Positions 40,554-49,623 of a stretch of 53,468 nucleotides of DNA are shown here, one piece after another. The number at the start of each line of letters is the position of its first letter. The first letter of the stretch is position 1. The position numbers and the translations under genes were made by a program. The stretch is from Caryophanales bacterium UBA4951 (GTDB lineage: Bacteria > Bacillota_I > Bacilli_A > RFN20 > CAG-826). A model generated the notes under the pieces. It was not told the DNA's origin. It did not search any database and saw only the letters and a list, made by a program, of their open reading frames with translations. The stretch lies in assembly GCA_002397465.1 (NCBI GenBank), contig DHAP01000011.1, positions 1 to 53,468 of the forward strand. Direction: 5' to 3'.

Positions 40554-41348
40554 ATGGAAGAAACAAAGAAAGTCGTCGAAGCCACAGCTTCGGCCCCAGC
40601 CGTCGAATCCGCTCCTAAAGACAACAAGCCCGCATTCCAATCGAAGAACGGCAACCCGGGCTATGAGCCCCATGGCAACCGTTCCGCCTCCCGCCCTGGC
40701 GACCGTAAATTCGGCAATCGCACCGGACGTCCTGGCGAGAGAAGGGGAGGCCGTGGAGGCTTCCGCAGAGAAGAGGACGAGTATCAGGATAGAGTCGTCG
40801 ACATCAACCGCATCTCGAGAACCGAGCAAGGCGGCAAACATATCCGTTTCGATGCATTGGTCGTCATCGGAGACGGCAAAGGACATTATTCCTTCGCCCT
40901 CTGCAAATCCGGTGAGGTCCCAGATGCCATCAAGAAGTCGTTGACCGCCGCGAAAAAGAAGCTCTACAGCATCCACATCGCCAAGGGCAACACCATCACC
41001 CATGAGGTGGAGGGACACTTCGCCGATACGACCGTCTTCCTCAAACCGGCTCCGGCTGGCACGGGAATCGTCGCCGGTGGTGCCGTCCGCGCCATCCTTG
41101 AGCTCGCTGGCATCAAGAACGTCTATTCCAAAGTCCACGGCAGCCGCACCCCGATCAATGTCATCAGGGCCACGCACGCCGGACTTCAGAGCCTCAAAGA
41201 GTACGACAAGGTCATGATTCTCCGTGGTTTGAAGACCCCAGAGGAGATCAAGGCCATGCATCCGGCTCCGAAGAGCGCCCCAAAATTCGCTGAGAAAGCC
41301 CAGAACGCCAACGTTCAGGCCGTCCCAGCTAAGGAAGGAGCTAAGTAA
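40554..41348 (+). CDS. rpsE: 30S ribosomal protein S5 with extensions at both ends
   Basis: 264 residues against about 166. The first 75 residues are disordered, first Glu/Ala/Pro-rich and then Arg/Gly-rich (RPGERRGGRGGFRRE). The core runs from YQDRVVDINRISRT through KPAPAGTGIVAGG. About 30 Ala/Pro/Lys residues follow. rpmD, normally next, is absent. Confidence 0.96.
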   Translation: MEETKKVVEATASAPAVESAPKDNKPAFQSKNGNPGYEPHGNRSASRPGDRKFGNRTGRPGERRGGRGGFRREEDEYQDRVVDINRISRTEQGGKHIRFDALVVIGDGKGHYSFALCKSGEVPDAIKKSLTAAKKKLYSIHIAKGNTITHEVEGHFADTTVFLKPAPAGTGIVAGGAVRAILELAGIKNVYSKVHGSRTPINVIRATHAGLQSLKEYDKVMILRGLKTPEEIKAMHPAPKSAPKFAEKAQNANVQAVPAKEGAK

Positions 41349-41350
41349 TT

Positions 41351-41797
41351 ATGGCTGACACATTAAGCAGTCTCGTCGTCAACGAAGGCTCGAAGCGCGA
41401 GCACTTCCGCCGTGGTCAGGGTTTAGGCTCTGGAAACGGCAAGACCGCCGGCAAAGGCCAAAAAGGCCAAGGCGCCCACGCCCACACCAAGAAGCATGGC
41501 TTCGAGGGTGGACAGATGCCTCTTGCCAGACGTCTTCCGAAATTCGGCTTCAAGAACCTTGGACGCACAGAGTATGCCATCGTGAATCTCGAGGCCCTCA
41601 ACAAGTTTGAGGACGGCACAGAAGTCACCGAAACCATGCTCATCGAAAAAGGTTTAGTGAAAGATTCCTTGGATGGGATTAAAATCCTCTCCAAAGGCGT
41701 CTTGAGCAAGAAGCTCACCGTCAAAGCCCACGCTTTCTCCGCCTCGGCCAAAAAAGCCATCGAGGACAAGGGTGGGACCGCTGAGGTCATAAAATAA
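41351..41797 (+). CDS. rplO: 50S ribosomal protein L15
   Basis: 148 residues: RGQGLGSGNGKTAGKGQKGQ at the start, then FEGGQMPLARRLPKFGFKN and a C-terminal AFSASAKKAIEDKGG. It follows rpsE by two bases and its stop overlaps the secY start by one base. Confidence 0.97.
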   Translation: MADTLSSLVVNEGSKREHFRRGQGLGSGNGKTAGKGQKGQGAHAHTKKHGFEGGQMPLARRLPKFGFKNLGRTEYAIVNLEALNKFEDGTEVTETMLIEKGLVKDSLDGIKILSKGVLSKKLTVKAHAFSASAKKAIEDKGGTAEVIK

Positions 41798-43158
41798 TGA
41801 AAAAATTCGTCTCGATCTTCAAAAACAAAGAGCTAGTCAATCGTATTTTCTTCACGATCATGGTTCTCTTCGTAATTCGTATCGGGGCGGTTATCACGGT
41901 GCCGGGCGTCAAGGTTGACTCGACGAAGATGTCGGAACTCACAAGTTCCGGCTCCTCGTTAGCCATCATGGACCTGCTCGGTGGCGGAGCCCTCAGCAGC
42001 TTCTCCATCTTCGCCTTGGGTGTATCTCCATACATCACGGCGCAGATCATCATCCAACTTCTTTCCAAAGACGTCCTCCCCGCGCTCAGCGATTTGTCTA
42101 AGCAGGGCGAGTACGGCCGCAAGAAGATTGAGATGGCGACCCGATACCTCACGCTTCTATTAGGGGCTGTTCAGGCATATGGCGTCATCCGAACGATGCA
42201 GAATTCGAATTATATATCCTTAACTCTTGAAGAGAACTTCTGGACCTATGCCTATATCGTAACCATCCTCCTTGCCGGAGCCATGCTCACGATGTGGTTA
42301 GGCGACCAAATCACCGAAAAAGGCCTTGGCAACGGAATTTCCGTCATCATCTTCGCCGGATGCGTCAGATCGCTTCCGACCCAGATCACCAATGCCTGGG
42401 GCAAATGGATCACTTCCAACGTGACCCGTTCCAGCAGCGAGATGATCAAGGGCAGCTTCCAGTTTGCCCTCTACATCCTCGCCATGGTCTTCATCACCGG
42501 TTTCGTGGTCTTCACGGAACTCTCCAAGCGCAAGATCCCAGTCCAGCATGCTGGAAAGGGCGGCCAAAGCGCTTCGATGGCCCGCGCGAGCTTCTTGCCT
42601 ATCAAGATCAACTCCGCCGGCGTCATCCCAGTCATCTTCGCCGCTTCCATCATGTCGGCCCCGTCCATCATCGCTTCATTCATATCTAGCGACGCGGCGA
42701 ACGCCGAATGGCTGAAGATCTTCAATTACAACGACACCTTCTCAATGCCATGGTTCGATGGCACGCATTGGAACATGAACTGGGGGCTATTTATCTACCT
42801 AGGGTTGATAATCGCCTTCACCTTCTTCTATGCGGAGATGGAAATAGATCCGGAGACACTGGCCGACAACTTCCAAAAGAACGGCTCGTACATACCCGGT
42901 ATCAGGCCTGGTCGAGAGACTGAGAAATACGTCGGCAAGGTCCTTAACCGTGTCACCTTCATCGGTGCCATGGCCTTAGGATTCATAGCTGGCCTGCCAG
43001 TCGTTCTCGTTTGGGCCGACGTCTTCGATGGCGACAGTTCGTTAGCCATCGGCGGCACAGGACTCATCATCGTCGTCGGCGTGGCTCTCGAGCTCAACGC
43101 CCAGATCGATGGCTTGCTGGCCGGACGTTCATTCGACGAAGTCAGGGAGGGCATCTAA
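41797..43158 (+). CDS. secY: Protein translocase subunit SecY
   Basis: 453 residues with ten membrane helices. IRIGAVITVPGV, the plug region GGGALSSFSIFALGVSPYIT, and KRKIPVQHAGKG in the cytosolic loop are typical of SecY, the channel of the Sec system. The overlap with rplO (TAATG) indicates coupling. Confidence 0.96.
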   Translation: MKKFVSIFKNKELVNRIFFTIMVLFVIRIGAVITVPGVKVDSTKMSELTSSGSSLAIMDLLGGGALSSFSIFALGVSPYITAQIIIQLLSKDVLPALSDLSKQGEYGRKKIEMATRYLTLLLGAVQAYGVIRTMQNSNYISLTLEENFWTYAYIVTILLAGAMLTMWLGDQITEKGLGNGISVIIFAGCVRSLPTQITNAWGKWITSNVTRSSSEMIKGSFQFALYILAMVFITGFVVFTELSKRKIPVQHAGKGGQSASMARASFLPIKINSAGVIPVIFAASIMSAPSIIASFISSDAANAEWLKIFNYNDTFSMPWFDGTHWNMNWGLFIYLGLIIAFTFFYAEMEIDPETLADNFQKNGSYIPGIRPGRETEKYVGKVLNRVTFIGAMALGFIAGLPVVLVWADVFDGDSSLAIGGTGLIIVVGVALELNAQIDGLLAGRSFDEVREGI

Positions 43159-43159
43159 T

Positions 43160-43813
43160 ATGCTTAACATCATTCTGATGGGCCCGCCGGGAGCCGGAAA
43201 AGGCACCCACGCGACCTGGATCGAAAAAGATTACAACATACCACACATCTCCACTGGCGACATGTTCCGCGAAGCCATGAGCTCCGGAAGTGAGCTTGGC
43301 AACAAGATCAAAGAGATCGTCAACCGCGGGGACTTAGTGAGCGATGAGCTCACCTGCGCCCTCGTGAAGGAACGTCTCTCGAAGGACGATTGCGAAAAAG
43401 GCTATCTTCTTGATGGCTTCCCACGCACCATCCCCCAGGCTGAGGCTTGGGAGAAAATCTCGAAAGAGATCGGCCGCGAGGTCAACATCGTCATCGACAT
43501 CTCCTGCCCGGACGCGGTCCTAATCAAGCGTATCTCCACTAGGAGGGTCTGCCCGCATTGCGGAGCTTCCTATAACGTCGTCACCATGAAGCCGAAGAAA
43601 GAGGGAATCTGCGATTACTGCGGGTCTGCCCTGATTCAGCGCAAGGATGACAACGAGGAGAGCCTCAAAGTGCGTTTGGCGAACTACTATAAGTCCACGG
43701 CCCCCTTGCTCGACTTCTACAAGAAGCAAGGCGTGCTGAAGGAATATGATGGGACGCAGGACGCCGATAAGCTGAAGGGCGAAATCAACGCCTATTTGGC
43801 TTCGAGGCAATAA
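43160..43813 (+). CDS. adk: Adenylate kinase with zinc-binding lid
   Basis: 217 residues. P-loop GPPGAGKGTHA, DGFPRTIPQAEAW, and a lid with four cysteines (RRVCPHCGASYN then CDYCGSAL), the zinc form common in Gram-positives. It balances AMP, ADP and ATP. The ATG at 43160 is nine bases after GGAGG; an upstream in-frame ATG lies within secY. Confidence 0.95.
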   Translation: MLNIILMGPPGAGKGTHATWIEKDYNIPHISTGDMFREAMSSGSELGNKIKEIVNRGDLVSDELTCALVKERLSKDDCEKGYLLDGFPRTIPQAEAWEKISKEIGREVNIVIDISCPDAVLIKRISTRRVCPHCGASYNVVTMKPKKEGICDYCGSALIQRKDDNEESLKVRLANYYKSTAPLLDFYKKQGVLKEYDGTQDADKLKGEINAYLASRQ

Positions 43814-44560
43814 ATGATCATCATCAAGTCTCCACGTGAGATTGAGCTCATGAGGAAAGCCGGAAGGCTCCTCGCCCATGTCTATGAGGTGGTGGGACCA
43901 CTGGTTCAGCCAGGCGTCTCCACCAAATACCTCAACGACGTCTGCGAGAAAGTCATCCGCGATGGCGGGGGAGTCCCCGCCGAACTCGGCTATGGCGGCT
44001 ACCCAGCCGCCGTGTGCGCTTCCGTCAATGACGTCTTGGTCCACGGGATCCCGAGCGAGAAGAAGATTCTCACCGACGGCGACATCGTCTCGCTTGACAT
44101 CGTCGTGACCTTAAACGGTTACATGGCCGATGCCTGCAGGACCTATCCGGTCGGAATCACCCCCGAGAGCAAACTCCGCCTCATCAAAGTGACGGAAGAG
44201 TGCTTCTATAACGGGGCGAGCCACGTGAAGGACGGCGCCAGACTAGGCGACGTCAGCAGCGCCATCGAAGAGACCGCCAAAGCCAACGGCTACAGCGTCC
44301 CCCTCGAATACACTGGACACGGCATCGGGTCGGAGATGCACGAAGACCCTTATATCCCCGATTATGGAACCCCCGGCACTGGGCCGATCCTTAAAGAAGG
44401 GATGACCTTGGCCATCGAACCGATGGTCATGGCGGGCAAAAACAAGCTGCGCATCCTCAAAGACGGCTGGACAGCCGTCAGCAAAGATGGTATGCCCAGC
44501 GCCCATTACGAGAATACTCTCGTCGTCACAAAAGACGGCTATGAGATATTGACGAAATGA
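43814..44560 (+). CDS. map: Methionine aminopeptidase, type I
   Basis: 248 residues. Metal ligands lie in DIVSLDIVVTLNGYMADACR (two Asp), EYTGHGIGSEMHEDP (His), LAIEPMVM (Glu) and YENTLVVT (Glu). It trims N-terminal Met. The gene begins at the base after the adk stop. Confidence 0.96.
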   Translation: MIIIKSPREIELMRKAGRLLAHVYEVVGPLVQPGVSTKYLNDVCEKVIRDGGGVPAELGYGGYPAAVCASVNDVLVHGIPSEKKILTDGDIVSLDIVVTLNGYMADACRTYPVGITPESKLRLIKVTEECFYNGASHVKDGARLGDVSSAIEETAKANGYSVPLEYTGHGIGSEMHEDPYIPDYGTPGTGPILKEGMTLAIEPMVMAGKNKLRILKDGWTAVSKDGMPSAHYENTLVVTKDGYEILTK

Positions 44561-44575
44561 AAGGAGGCCTCTTGT

Positions 44576-44797
44576 TTGAGCAAAGAAGATTGCATTGAGG
44601 TCGAGGCCACGGTGTTGGAATGCTTACCCAACGCCATGTTCAAGGTGAAACTGGCCAATGGAGCGGTGGTTCTAGCCTGCGTTTCGGGCAAAATCCGGAT
44701 GCATTACATCCGCATTCTTCCCGGCGATCGGGTCACCGTCCAATTCTCACCCTACGATTTAACACGCGGGCGCATCACGTTCCGCTACAAGAACTAG
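44576..44797 (+). CDS. infA: Translation initiation factor IF-1 with TTG start
   Basis: 73 residues with the S1-like OB fold: IEVEATVLECLPNAMFKVKL, ISGK-like VSGKIRMHYIRILPGDRV and LTRGRITFRYK. The start codon is TTG at 44576, seven bases after AAAGGAGG; no ATG is available in the right place. Confidence 0.95.
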   Translation: MSKEDCIEVEATVLECLPNAMFKVKLANGAVVLACVSGKIRMHYIRILPGDRVTVQFSPYDLTRGRITFRYKN

Positions 44798-44832
44798 CAT
44801 AGACCAACGCTCTAGCTAAAGGAGAACACTAT

Positions 44833-44946
44833 ATGAAAGTGAGACCATCCGTCAAACCGATCTGCGACAAGTGCAAAATTGTCAGAAGACATGGCGTTGT
44901 CATGTGCATCTGCTCCAATCCAAAGCATAAGCAGAGACAAGGTTAA
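44833..44946 (+). CDS. rpmJ: 50S ribosomal protein L36
   Basis: 37 residues: MKVRPSVKPICDKCKIVRR, then VMCICSNPKHKQRQG. The zinc ligands are Cys11, Cys14, Cys27 and His33 by family pattern, with Cys25 also present. AAAGGAG precedes the ATG. Placed between infA and rpsM as in Bacillus. Confidence 0.95.
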   Translation: MKVRPSVKPICDKCKIVRRHGVVMCICSNPKHKQRQG

Positions 44947-44969
44947 TCATCTAGGAGAAACAAACATTT

Positions 44970-45347
44970 ATGGCACGTATCGTTGGGGTTGATATCCCCT
45001 CTGAAAAACGCATCGTCATCTCTCTTACCTACATCTATGGCATCGGAGACACGACCGCAGTGAAAATCTGCAAAGCCGCTGGCGTGGACGAAAACATCCG
45101 CGTCAAGAATCTTACCGACGAGCAATTAGTCGCCCTCAGAAGCGAAGTTGCCAAGTACAAGACCGAAGGCGATCTTCGCCGCGAAGTCGCGCTTAACATC
45201 AAGCGCCTCACCGAAATCGGCTGCTACCGTGGCATCCGTCACAAAAAAGGCCTTCCGGTCCGCGGACAGCGCACCAAGACCAACGCTCGTACCCGCAAGG
45301 GCAAGAGAAAGACCATCGCCAACAAGAAGGAAGCCACCAAAGGCTAG
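44970..45347 (+). CDS. rpsM: 30S ribosomal protein S13
   Basis: 125 residues: ARIVGVDIPSEKRIVISLTY, IYGIGDTTA and the C-terminal RGIRHKKGLPVRGQRTKTNA. Normal length. Confidence 0.97.
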   Translation: MARIVGVDIPSEKRIVISLTYIYGIGDTTAVKICKAAGVDENIRVKNLTDEQLVALRSEVAKYKTEGDLRREVALNIKRLTEIGCYRGIRHKKGLPVRGQRTKTNARTRKGKRKTIANKKEATKG

Positions 45348-45367
45348 AGCTTAGGAGGTAAATAACA

Positions 45368-45814
45368 ATGGCTGATGAAAAGAAAGTAGCCGCCACGACG
45401 ACCGCCACAACGGCCGTCAAAGGCAAAAAGAAAGCGACCAGCTCCCGCAAAAAGAAAGTGAAGAGAAACTTCACTGCCGGGGTTGCTCACATCCATTCGA
45501 CATTCAATAACACAATCGTGACCATCACCGACCCGCAAGGGAACGTGATTGCCTGGTCGAGCGCCGGCGCCCTTGGATACAAAGGTGCCAAAAAGGCCAC
45601 CCCATTCGCCGCCCAACTCGCGGCCGAAGCGGCTGGCAAGAGCGCCTTTGACCAAGGCCTCCGTCAGGTTGACGTCGACGTGAAGGGTCCGGGCCCAGGC
45701 CGCGAATCCGCCGTCCGCGCCTTAGCGGCTTGCGGACTTCAAGTCCTCTCGATCGCTGACACCACTCCAATCCCCCACAATGGCTGCAGGCCGCCGAAAC
45801 GGCCAAGAGGCTAG
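45368..45814 (+). CDS. rpsK: 30S ribosomal protein S11 with N-terminal extension
   Basis: 148 residues, about 18 more than usual. The extra is a Lys/Ala/Thr start (ADEKKVAATTTATTAVKGKK). Core: GVAHIHSTFNNTIVTITDPQ and IADTTPIPHNGCRPPKRPRG. Confidence 0.97.
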   Translation: MADEKKVAATTTATTAVKGKKKATSSRKKKVKRNFTAGVAHIHSTFNNTIVTITDPQGNVIAWSSAGALGYKGAKKATPFAAQLAAEAAGKSAFDQGLRQVDVDVKGPGPGRESAVRALAACGLQVLSIADTTPIPHNGCRPPKRPRG

Positions 45815-45867
45815 AGCTTCTATCCGAAGCTTAGTAGGGAAGAAGTTAACCTTAGGAGGATCAATCA

Positions 45868-46875
45868 ATGGCTAATACATCATCTGACGTCAAAGCGGAA
45901 GAGCTTCACCTTCCAAACCCGTTTGAGCCGATCAATTTCAAGATCGACGTGAACGATGAGAAGGAGCACTATGCCCGCTTCGTCGTCGAACCCTTGGAGA
46001 GAGGCTTTGGCCTTACCATCGGCAACGCACTCCGCCGCGTGCTTCTGAGCGCCCTTCCCGGCGCCAGCGTCTTCGCGGTCGAGATCGAAGGCGTCCGTCA
46101 CGAATTCACCGCCATCCCTGGCGTGAACGAGGACGTGACCGCCATCATTCTCAATCTCAAGGACCTCGTCCTTAAGATCGACGAATCCACAAGCGACGTC
46201 AAACGCCTCGAAGTCGATTTCAAAGGCCCCGGCACCTTAACCGCCGGAGACCTTGTCTTACCGGCTTTGACCAGCGTCGTGAACCCGGAGCTTGAAATCG
46301 CCCATTTAAGCAAGGAAGGCCATCTCAAGATGACCATCTACGCCGCCAACGGACGTGGCTATTACACCAGTGAGGCCAACAAAAGCGAGAGGAAGATCAA
46401 CACCATCGGCGTCATCTCCACCGACTCCAATTACTCACCGGTCGTCAAAGTCGCCTACTCAGTCGAGCCGACCCGCGTCGAGCACGACTCCAAATTCGAC
46501 AAACTTACTCTTGAGATAACCACCAACGGATCCATCAAGCCCCACGAGGCTTTGGCCATGGCGGCTCAACTCCTTGTCGCCCACTTCAGCGAGTTCACCA
46601 AACTTGACGATATCGTCAAGGACTACAAACTCGTCAAAGAGGAAGTCAAGACCGAAGAGAACAAGTACCAGGACATGATGATCGAAGAACTCGATCTCTC
46701 AGTCCGCAGCAACAATTGCCTTAAGAGAGCTGGCATCTCCACCGTCATGGAACTCACCCAAAAGAGCGAGGACGAGATGATGAAGGTCAGAAACCTTGGC
46801 AAGAAGTCGCTGAAAGAGGTGAAGGAGAAGCTCGCTAGCATCGGCCTCCACTTCCGCGATTACGTAGGAGAATAA
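45868..46875 (+). CDS. rpoA: RNA polymerase alpha subunit
   Basis: 335 residues. The N-terminal assembly domain has VEPLERGFGLTIGNALRRVL and LPGASVFAVEIEGVRHEF. The C-terminal domain has LDLSVRSNNCLKRAGISTV and VRNLGKKSLKEVKEKL, which bind UP elements and activators. AGGAGG precedes the ATG. Confidence 0.97.
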   Translation: MANTSSDVKAEELHLPNPFEPINFKIDVNDEKEHYARFVVEPLERGFGLTIGNALRRVLLSALPGASVFAVEIEGVRHEFTAIPGVNEDVTAIILNLKDLVLKIDESTSDVKRLEVDFKGPGTLTAGDLVLPALTSVVNPELEIAHLSKEGHLKMTIYAANGRGYYTSEANKSERKINTIGVISTDSNYSPVVKVAYSVEPTRVEHDSKFDKLTLEITTNGSIKPHEALAMAAQLLVAHFSEFTKLDDIVKDYKLVKEEVKTEENKYQDMMIEELDLSVRSNNCLKRAGISTVMELTQKSEDEMMKVRNLGKKSLKEVKEKLASIGLHFRDYVGE

Positions 46876-46881
46876 CCAATT

Positions 46882-47283
46882 ATGGCATCACAAGGCAGAA
46901 AGAACGTCCACGGCAAGACCGGCGTCCGCTTCAAGGCTCCTTATACAGCTTCGAAGAATAAGGCCATGCTCCGCAACGTCGTCTCGTCGTTGATCGTCAA
47001 CGGGTCCGTCAAGGTCACCGCTGGGGTCACCCCTGAGCTCATCACTTTGAGCGCCCGCTTGGTCGGATACGCCAAAGACGGAAGCTTAGCCGCCCGCCGC
47101 AACGCCGCCTCCATCGTCCGCAAGGGCATCGTGGATGCGAATGGCGTCGAGGCCCTCGACAAGCTCTTCAAGGAAATCGGACCGAAGTTCAAAGACCGCA
47201 ACGGCGGTTACACCCAGGTCTACAAACTTGGAGCGAGAAAAGGCGACAACGCCGAAGTCGAACTCGTTAAGTGGGTCGACTAA
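46882..47283 (+). CDS. rplQ: 50S ribosomal protein L17
   Basis: 133 residues: VVSSLIVNGSVKVT (core helix region), and the C-terminal GGYTQVYKLGARKGDNAEV. The usual start motif SRNLGR is replaced by SQGRKNVHGKTGVRFKAPYT. Last gene of the cluster. Confidence 0.95.
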   Translation: MASQGRKNVHGKTGVRFKAPYTASKNKAMLRNVVSSLIVNGSVKVTAGVTPELITLSARLVGYAKDGSLAARRNAASIVRKGIVDANGVEALDKLFKEIGPKFKDRNGGYTQVYKLGARKGDNAEVELVKWVD

Positions 47284-47294
47284 ACGCATGAATT

Positions 47295-47323
47295 ACGGCA
47301 GCCTTGACCGGCTGCCGTTTTTT
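47295..47323 (+). terminator. Terminator of the S10-spc-alpha cluster
   Basis: 9-bp perfect stem ACGGCAGCC/GGCTGCCGT (47295-47303 and 47310-47318) with loop TTGACC, then TTTTTT. Confidence 0.9.
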
Positions 47324-47431
47324 AGTGCCCGCATCCATCTTTTTCTTGTTGTGGTGGAAGGCAGTTTCAAAGAATCTCTTTCATGCCCAAAAATTAGTTC
47401 GTTCGCCGACCGACTTAACGTTAAGATTTTC

Positions 47432-47459
47432 TTGTCTATCGGAAAATACTATTCATAAT
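47432..47459 (+). promoter_or_regulatory. Promoter of lemA
   Basis: TTGTCT (47432-47437), a 16-bp spacer and CATAAT (47454-47459). A perfect palindrome CTTAACGTTAAG lies just upstream (47413-47424). Confidence 0.55.
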
Positions 47460-47502
47460 GTTACTTAGCCTTTAAAAGGCTGTTAAAAAAAGGAGAAAAA
47501 TT

Positions 47503-48075
47503 ATGGAAGCTTGGGGAATTGCCTTGATTGTCATTGGCGTGATAATCGTCTTGATTGCCGTCATCTTCTTCTCATGGTGGATCGGAGCCGCCAACCGCAT
47601 CAGGAAAGAGCTCGTCAAAATCGATGAGGCCGCTTCTGGGATCGACGTGGCCCTCACCAAGAGATTCGACTTATTGACTAAGACCGTCGCCACCGTGAAA
47701 GGCTATGCCAAACACGAGCAGGAGACCTTGACCGCCGTGATCGGCATGAGAAGACCCGCTTCCAGCGCCTCCATGGCCGAGAAGAGCGAGTTCTCCAACG
47801 CCGTCACCAAAGCCTTTGACTCCATCAACGTCGTCGCTGAGCAGTATCCTGATCTCAAGGCCAACACCAACTTCATGGCCCTTCAGAACCAGATCGCCGA
47901 AGTCGAGGAGCAGCTGCAGGCCTCACGCCGCGTCTACAACTCCAACGTCAGCATCTACAACCAAGAGATCGTGGTCTTCCCGACCTCGATGGTGGCTCAT
48001 CACTATGGCTTCACCAAGCGTGACTTCTTCGAAGCCGAAGCCAGTAAACGCGAAGACGTCAAAATCGAATTCTAA
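47503..48075 (+). CDS. lemA: LemA family membrane protein
   Basis: 190 residues: one N-terminal helix (IALIVIGVIIVLIAVIFFSW) and a long coiled-coil domain typical of LemA (VKIDEAASGIDVALTKRFDL; IAEVEEQLQASRRVYNSNV). Role unknown; in many bacteria it lies beside membrane proteins with DUF3137 or TPM domains, as here. AAAGGAG precedes the ATG. Confidence 0.9.
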   Translation: MEAWGIALIVIGVIIVLIAVIFFSWWIGAANRIRKELVKIDEAASGIDVALTKRFDLLTKTVATVKGYAKHEQETLTAVIGMRRPASSASMAEKSEFSNAVTKAFDSINVVAEQYPDLKANTNFMALQNQIAEVEEQLQASRRVYNSNVSIYNQEIVVFPTSMVAHHYGFTKRDFFEAEASKREDVKIEF

Positions 48076-48088
48076 GCCCAAACAAGAT

Positions 48089-48120
48089 GAGGTCACCAGT
48101 AACGGTGGCCTCTTTCTATC
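48089..48120 (+). terminator. Hairpin between lemA and the DUF3137 gene
   Basis: 9-bp stem GAGGTCACC/GGTGGCCTC (one G-U pair) with loop AGTAAC and a broken T-tract. It may be a partial terminator that lowers expression of the next gene. Confidence 0.65.
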
Positions 48121-48139
48121 TTTATAAGGAGGAAGATGT

Positions 48140-49087
48140 ATGGCAGATGAGCTTAACAAGTCGCTTGAGGGGATGGTCTCATCCTTTGAGGCGGATAGGC
48201 AAAAGAGCCGCAAAAGCTACATTATCCTGGTTTCGATCGGGGTGCCGATGATTGTCATTGGCATCGTACTTTTCTTACTGGCCTTCCTCTATTGGGATAA
48301 CACGGCGGTGGTGGCCACAGGCCTCATTCTATGCATTGTCGGCACCATCCTCACCGTCATCGGCACGACGATCAAGAGCAATTTCTCGAAGCGTCTTATC
48401 ACCTCGATCAAGAACCAAGTGAACTCGAACCTCTTCCCAAAGGCCGTCATCTCTCCCAATCAGGGGATGCTCTTGAAGAAAGTCATGGAGCCGGGCTTCT
48501 TCGCCACGCCGGATCGATATCTCGCCAGCGACTACATGACCGCCACCTATGAGGGGATTTCCTTCGAGCAGGGCAAATACCGCCTGCAGAGAAGGGAGAC
48601 ACACACCGACAGCCATGGCAACACCACGACGAGCTATAACGACTACGCGGTCGGCACCATGTACCGTTTCCAGTATGAGCGCGACTTCGGGCAGATCGTC
48701 AAAGTCCTTGAGAAAGCCGGGACCCTCTCTTTCGGGGGCGGCGGCTTGAAGAAAGTCGAGACCGAGTACATCGCCTTCAACAAGAAATTCAAGATCTTGG
48801 CGAGCGATGACACGACCGTCTTCTATCTCCTCACCCCGCAGATCCAAGAGAAGATCATGGACCTCGAGGGCAAGTTCAAAGGCCAGTTCTATCTCGCCTT
48901 CATCGGAAACGAGCTCTTCGTGGCCGTGAATGACTCCAACACCTCACTTCAGGTGCCATTCAATGAGAAGATCACCATTGAGTCGATTCAGCCGATCGTC
49001 GAGTGTTTGGCCATCCCAGCCGTCTTCATCAAATTGCTCGGTCTCAACAAGAGCAAATTCGAGAAGAACGCCGGCGTCAAACTGTAA
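48140..49087 (+). CDS. DUF3137-type membrane protein
   Basis: 315 residues. Two N-terminal helices (SYIILVSIGVPMIVIGIVLF and VVATGLILCIVGTILTVIG) are followed by a soluble domain of about 220 residues (GSSGY-free; ILASDDTTVFYLLTPQIQEK near the C-terminus) resembling DUF3137. Function unknown. AAGGAGG precedes the ATG. Together with lemA it forms a commonly paired module. Confidence 0.75.
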   Translation: MADELNKSLEGMVSSFEADRQKSRKSYIILVSIGVPMIVIGIVLFLLAFLYWDNTAVVATGLILCIVGTILTVIGTTIKSNFSKRLITSIKNQVNSNLFPKAVISPNQGMLLKKVMEPGFFATPDRYLASDYMTATYEGISFEQGKYRLQRRETHTDSHGNTTTSYNDYAVGTMYRFQYERDFGQIVKVLEKAGTLSFGGGGLKKVETEYIAFNKKFKILASDDTTVFYLLTPQIQEKIMDLEGKFKGQFYLAFIGNELFVAVNDSNTSLQVPFNEKITIESIQPIVECLAIPAVFIKLLGLNKSKFEKNAGVKL

Positions 49088-49206
49088 AAAGCATCAGCCT
49101 CTTTCGATAGCGGGCTATCTCCTCATCTTGACATCATTCGATTCCTGATGAACAATATGGACGCAGATAAAGCAAGTTAACGATTCGCGATTTATCATGA
49201 TTAAAG

Positions 49207-49238
49207 GATGGCAGGCTTCGCGCCTTGCCATCTTTTTA
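49207..49238 (+). terminator. Terminator downstream of the DUF3137 gene
   Basis: Stem GATGGCA...TGCCATC with inner GGC/GCC pairs and one bulged T, then TTTTT. It lies 120 bp after the stop. Confidence 0.75.
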
Positions 49239-49623
49239 TATCTATCGGGCACGAAGAGGAAACCGAAACAAAAATCATTAAAAAGGTTGATGGACGAACT
49301 AATTTTTTATGTTTTCTCGAAATTTGGCCATAAAACATTTTAAATAAAAGCAAAATTTGCAAAATCAGCGTCAACCTAAAGCGGAATTTAAAAACAGATT
49401 ATGTAATCACAGCCGTTAGTTTTACTGTATATTTCTTGGCATTATTCTTCCGTCAATCAAATAAATAATTTTTAAATTAGAAAGTGAGTACTAACTAAAT
49501 CTACTATTACAAATAATGTGAGATAAAGGCTCATAATCGCGATTTTTGAGTAAAAGCTTTTTTCCGGTTGTGGAAACTGAATGTCAAAACCCATCTATAA
49601 TATAAACAACGAGGGGATTTTTA
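49239..49623. other. AT-rich gene-free region before the surface protein gene
   Basis: About 385 bp, far more AT-rich than the neighbouring genes, with poly-T and poly-A runs. A TATAAT at 49596-49601 precedes the surface protein gene by 22 bases; no good -35 is seen. No RNA gene is recognised. Confidence 0.5.
49596..49601 (+). promoter_or_regulatory. -10 box of the surface protein gene
   Basis: Perfect TATAAT followed by a short leader with GAGGGG seven bases before the ATG. Confidence 0.5.
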
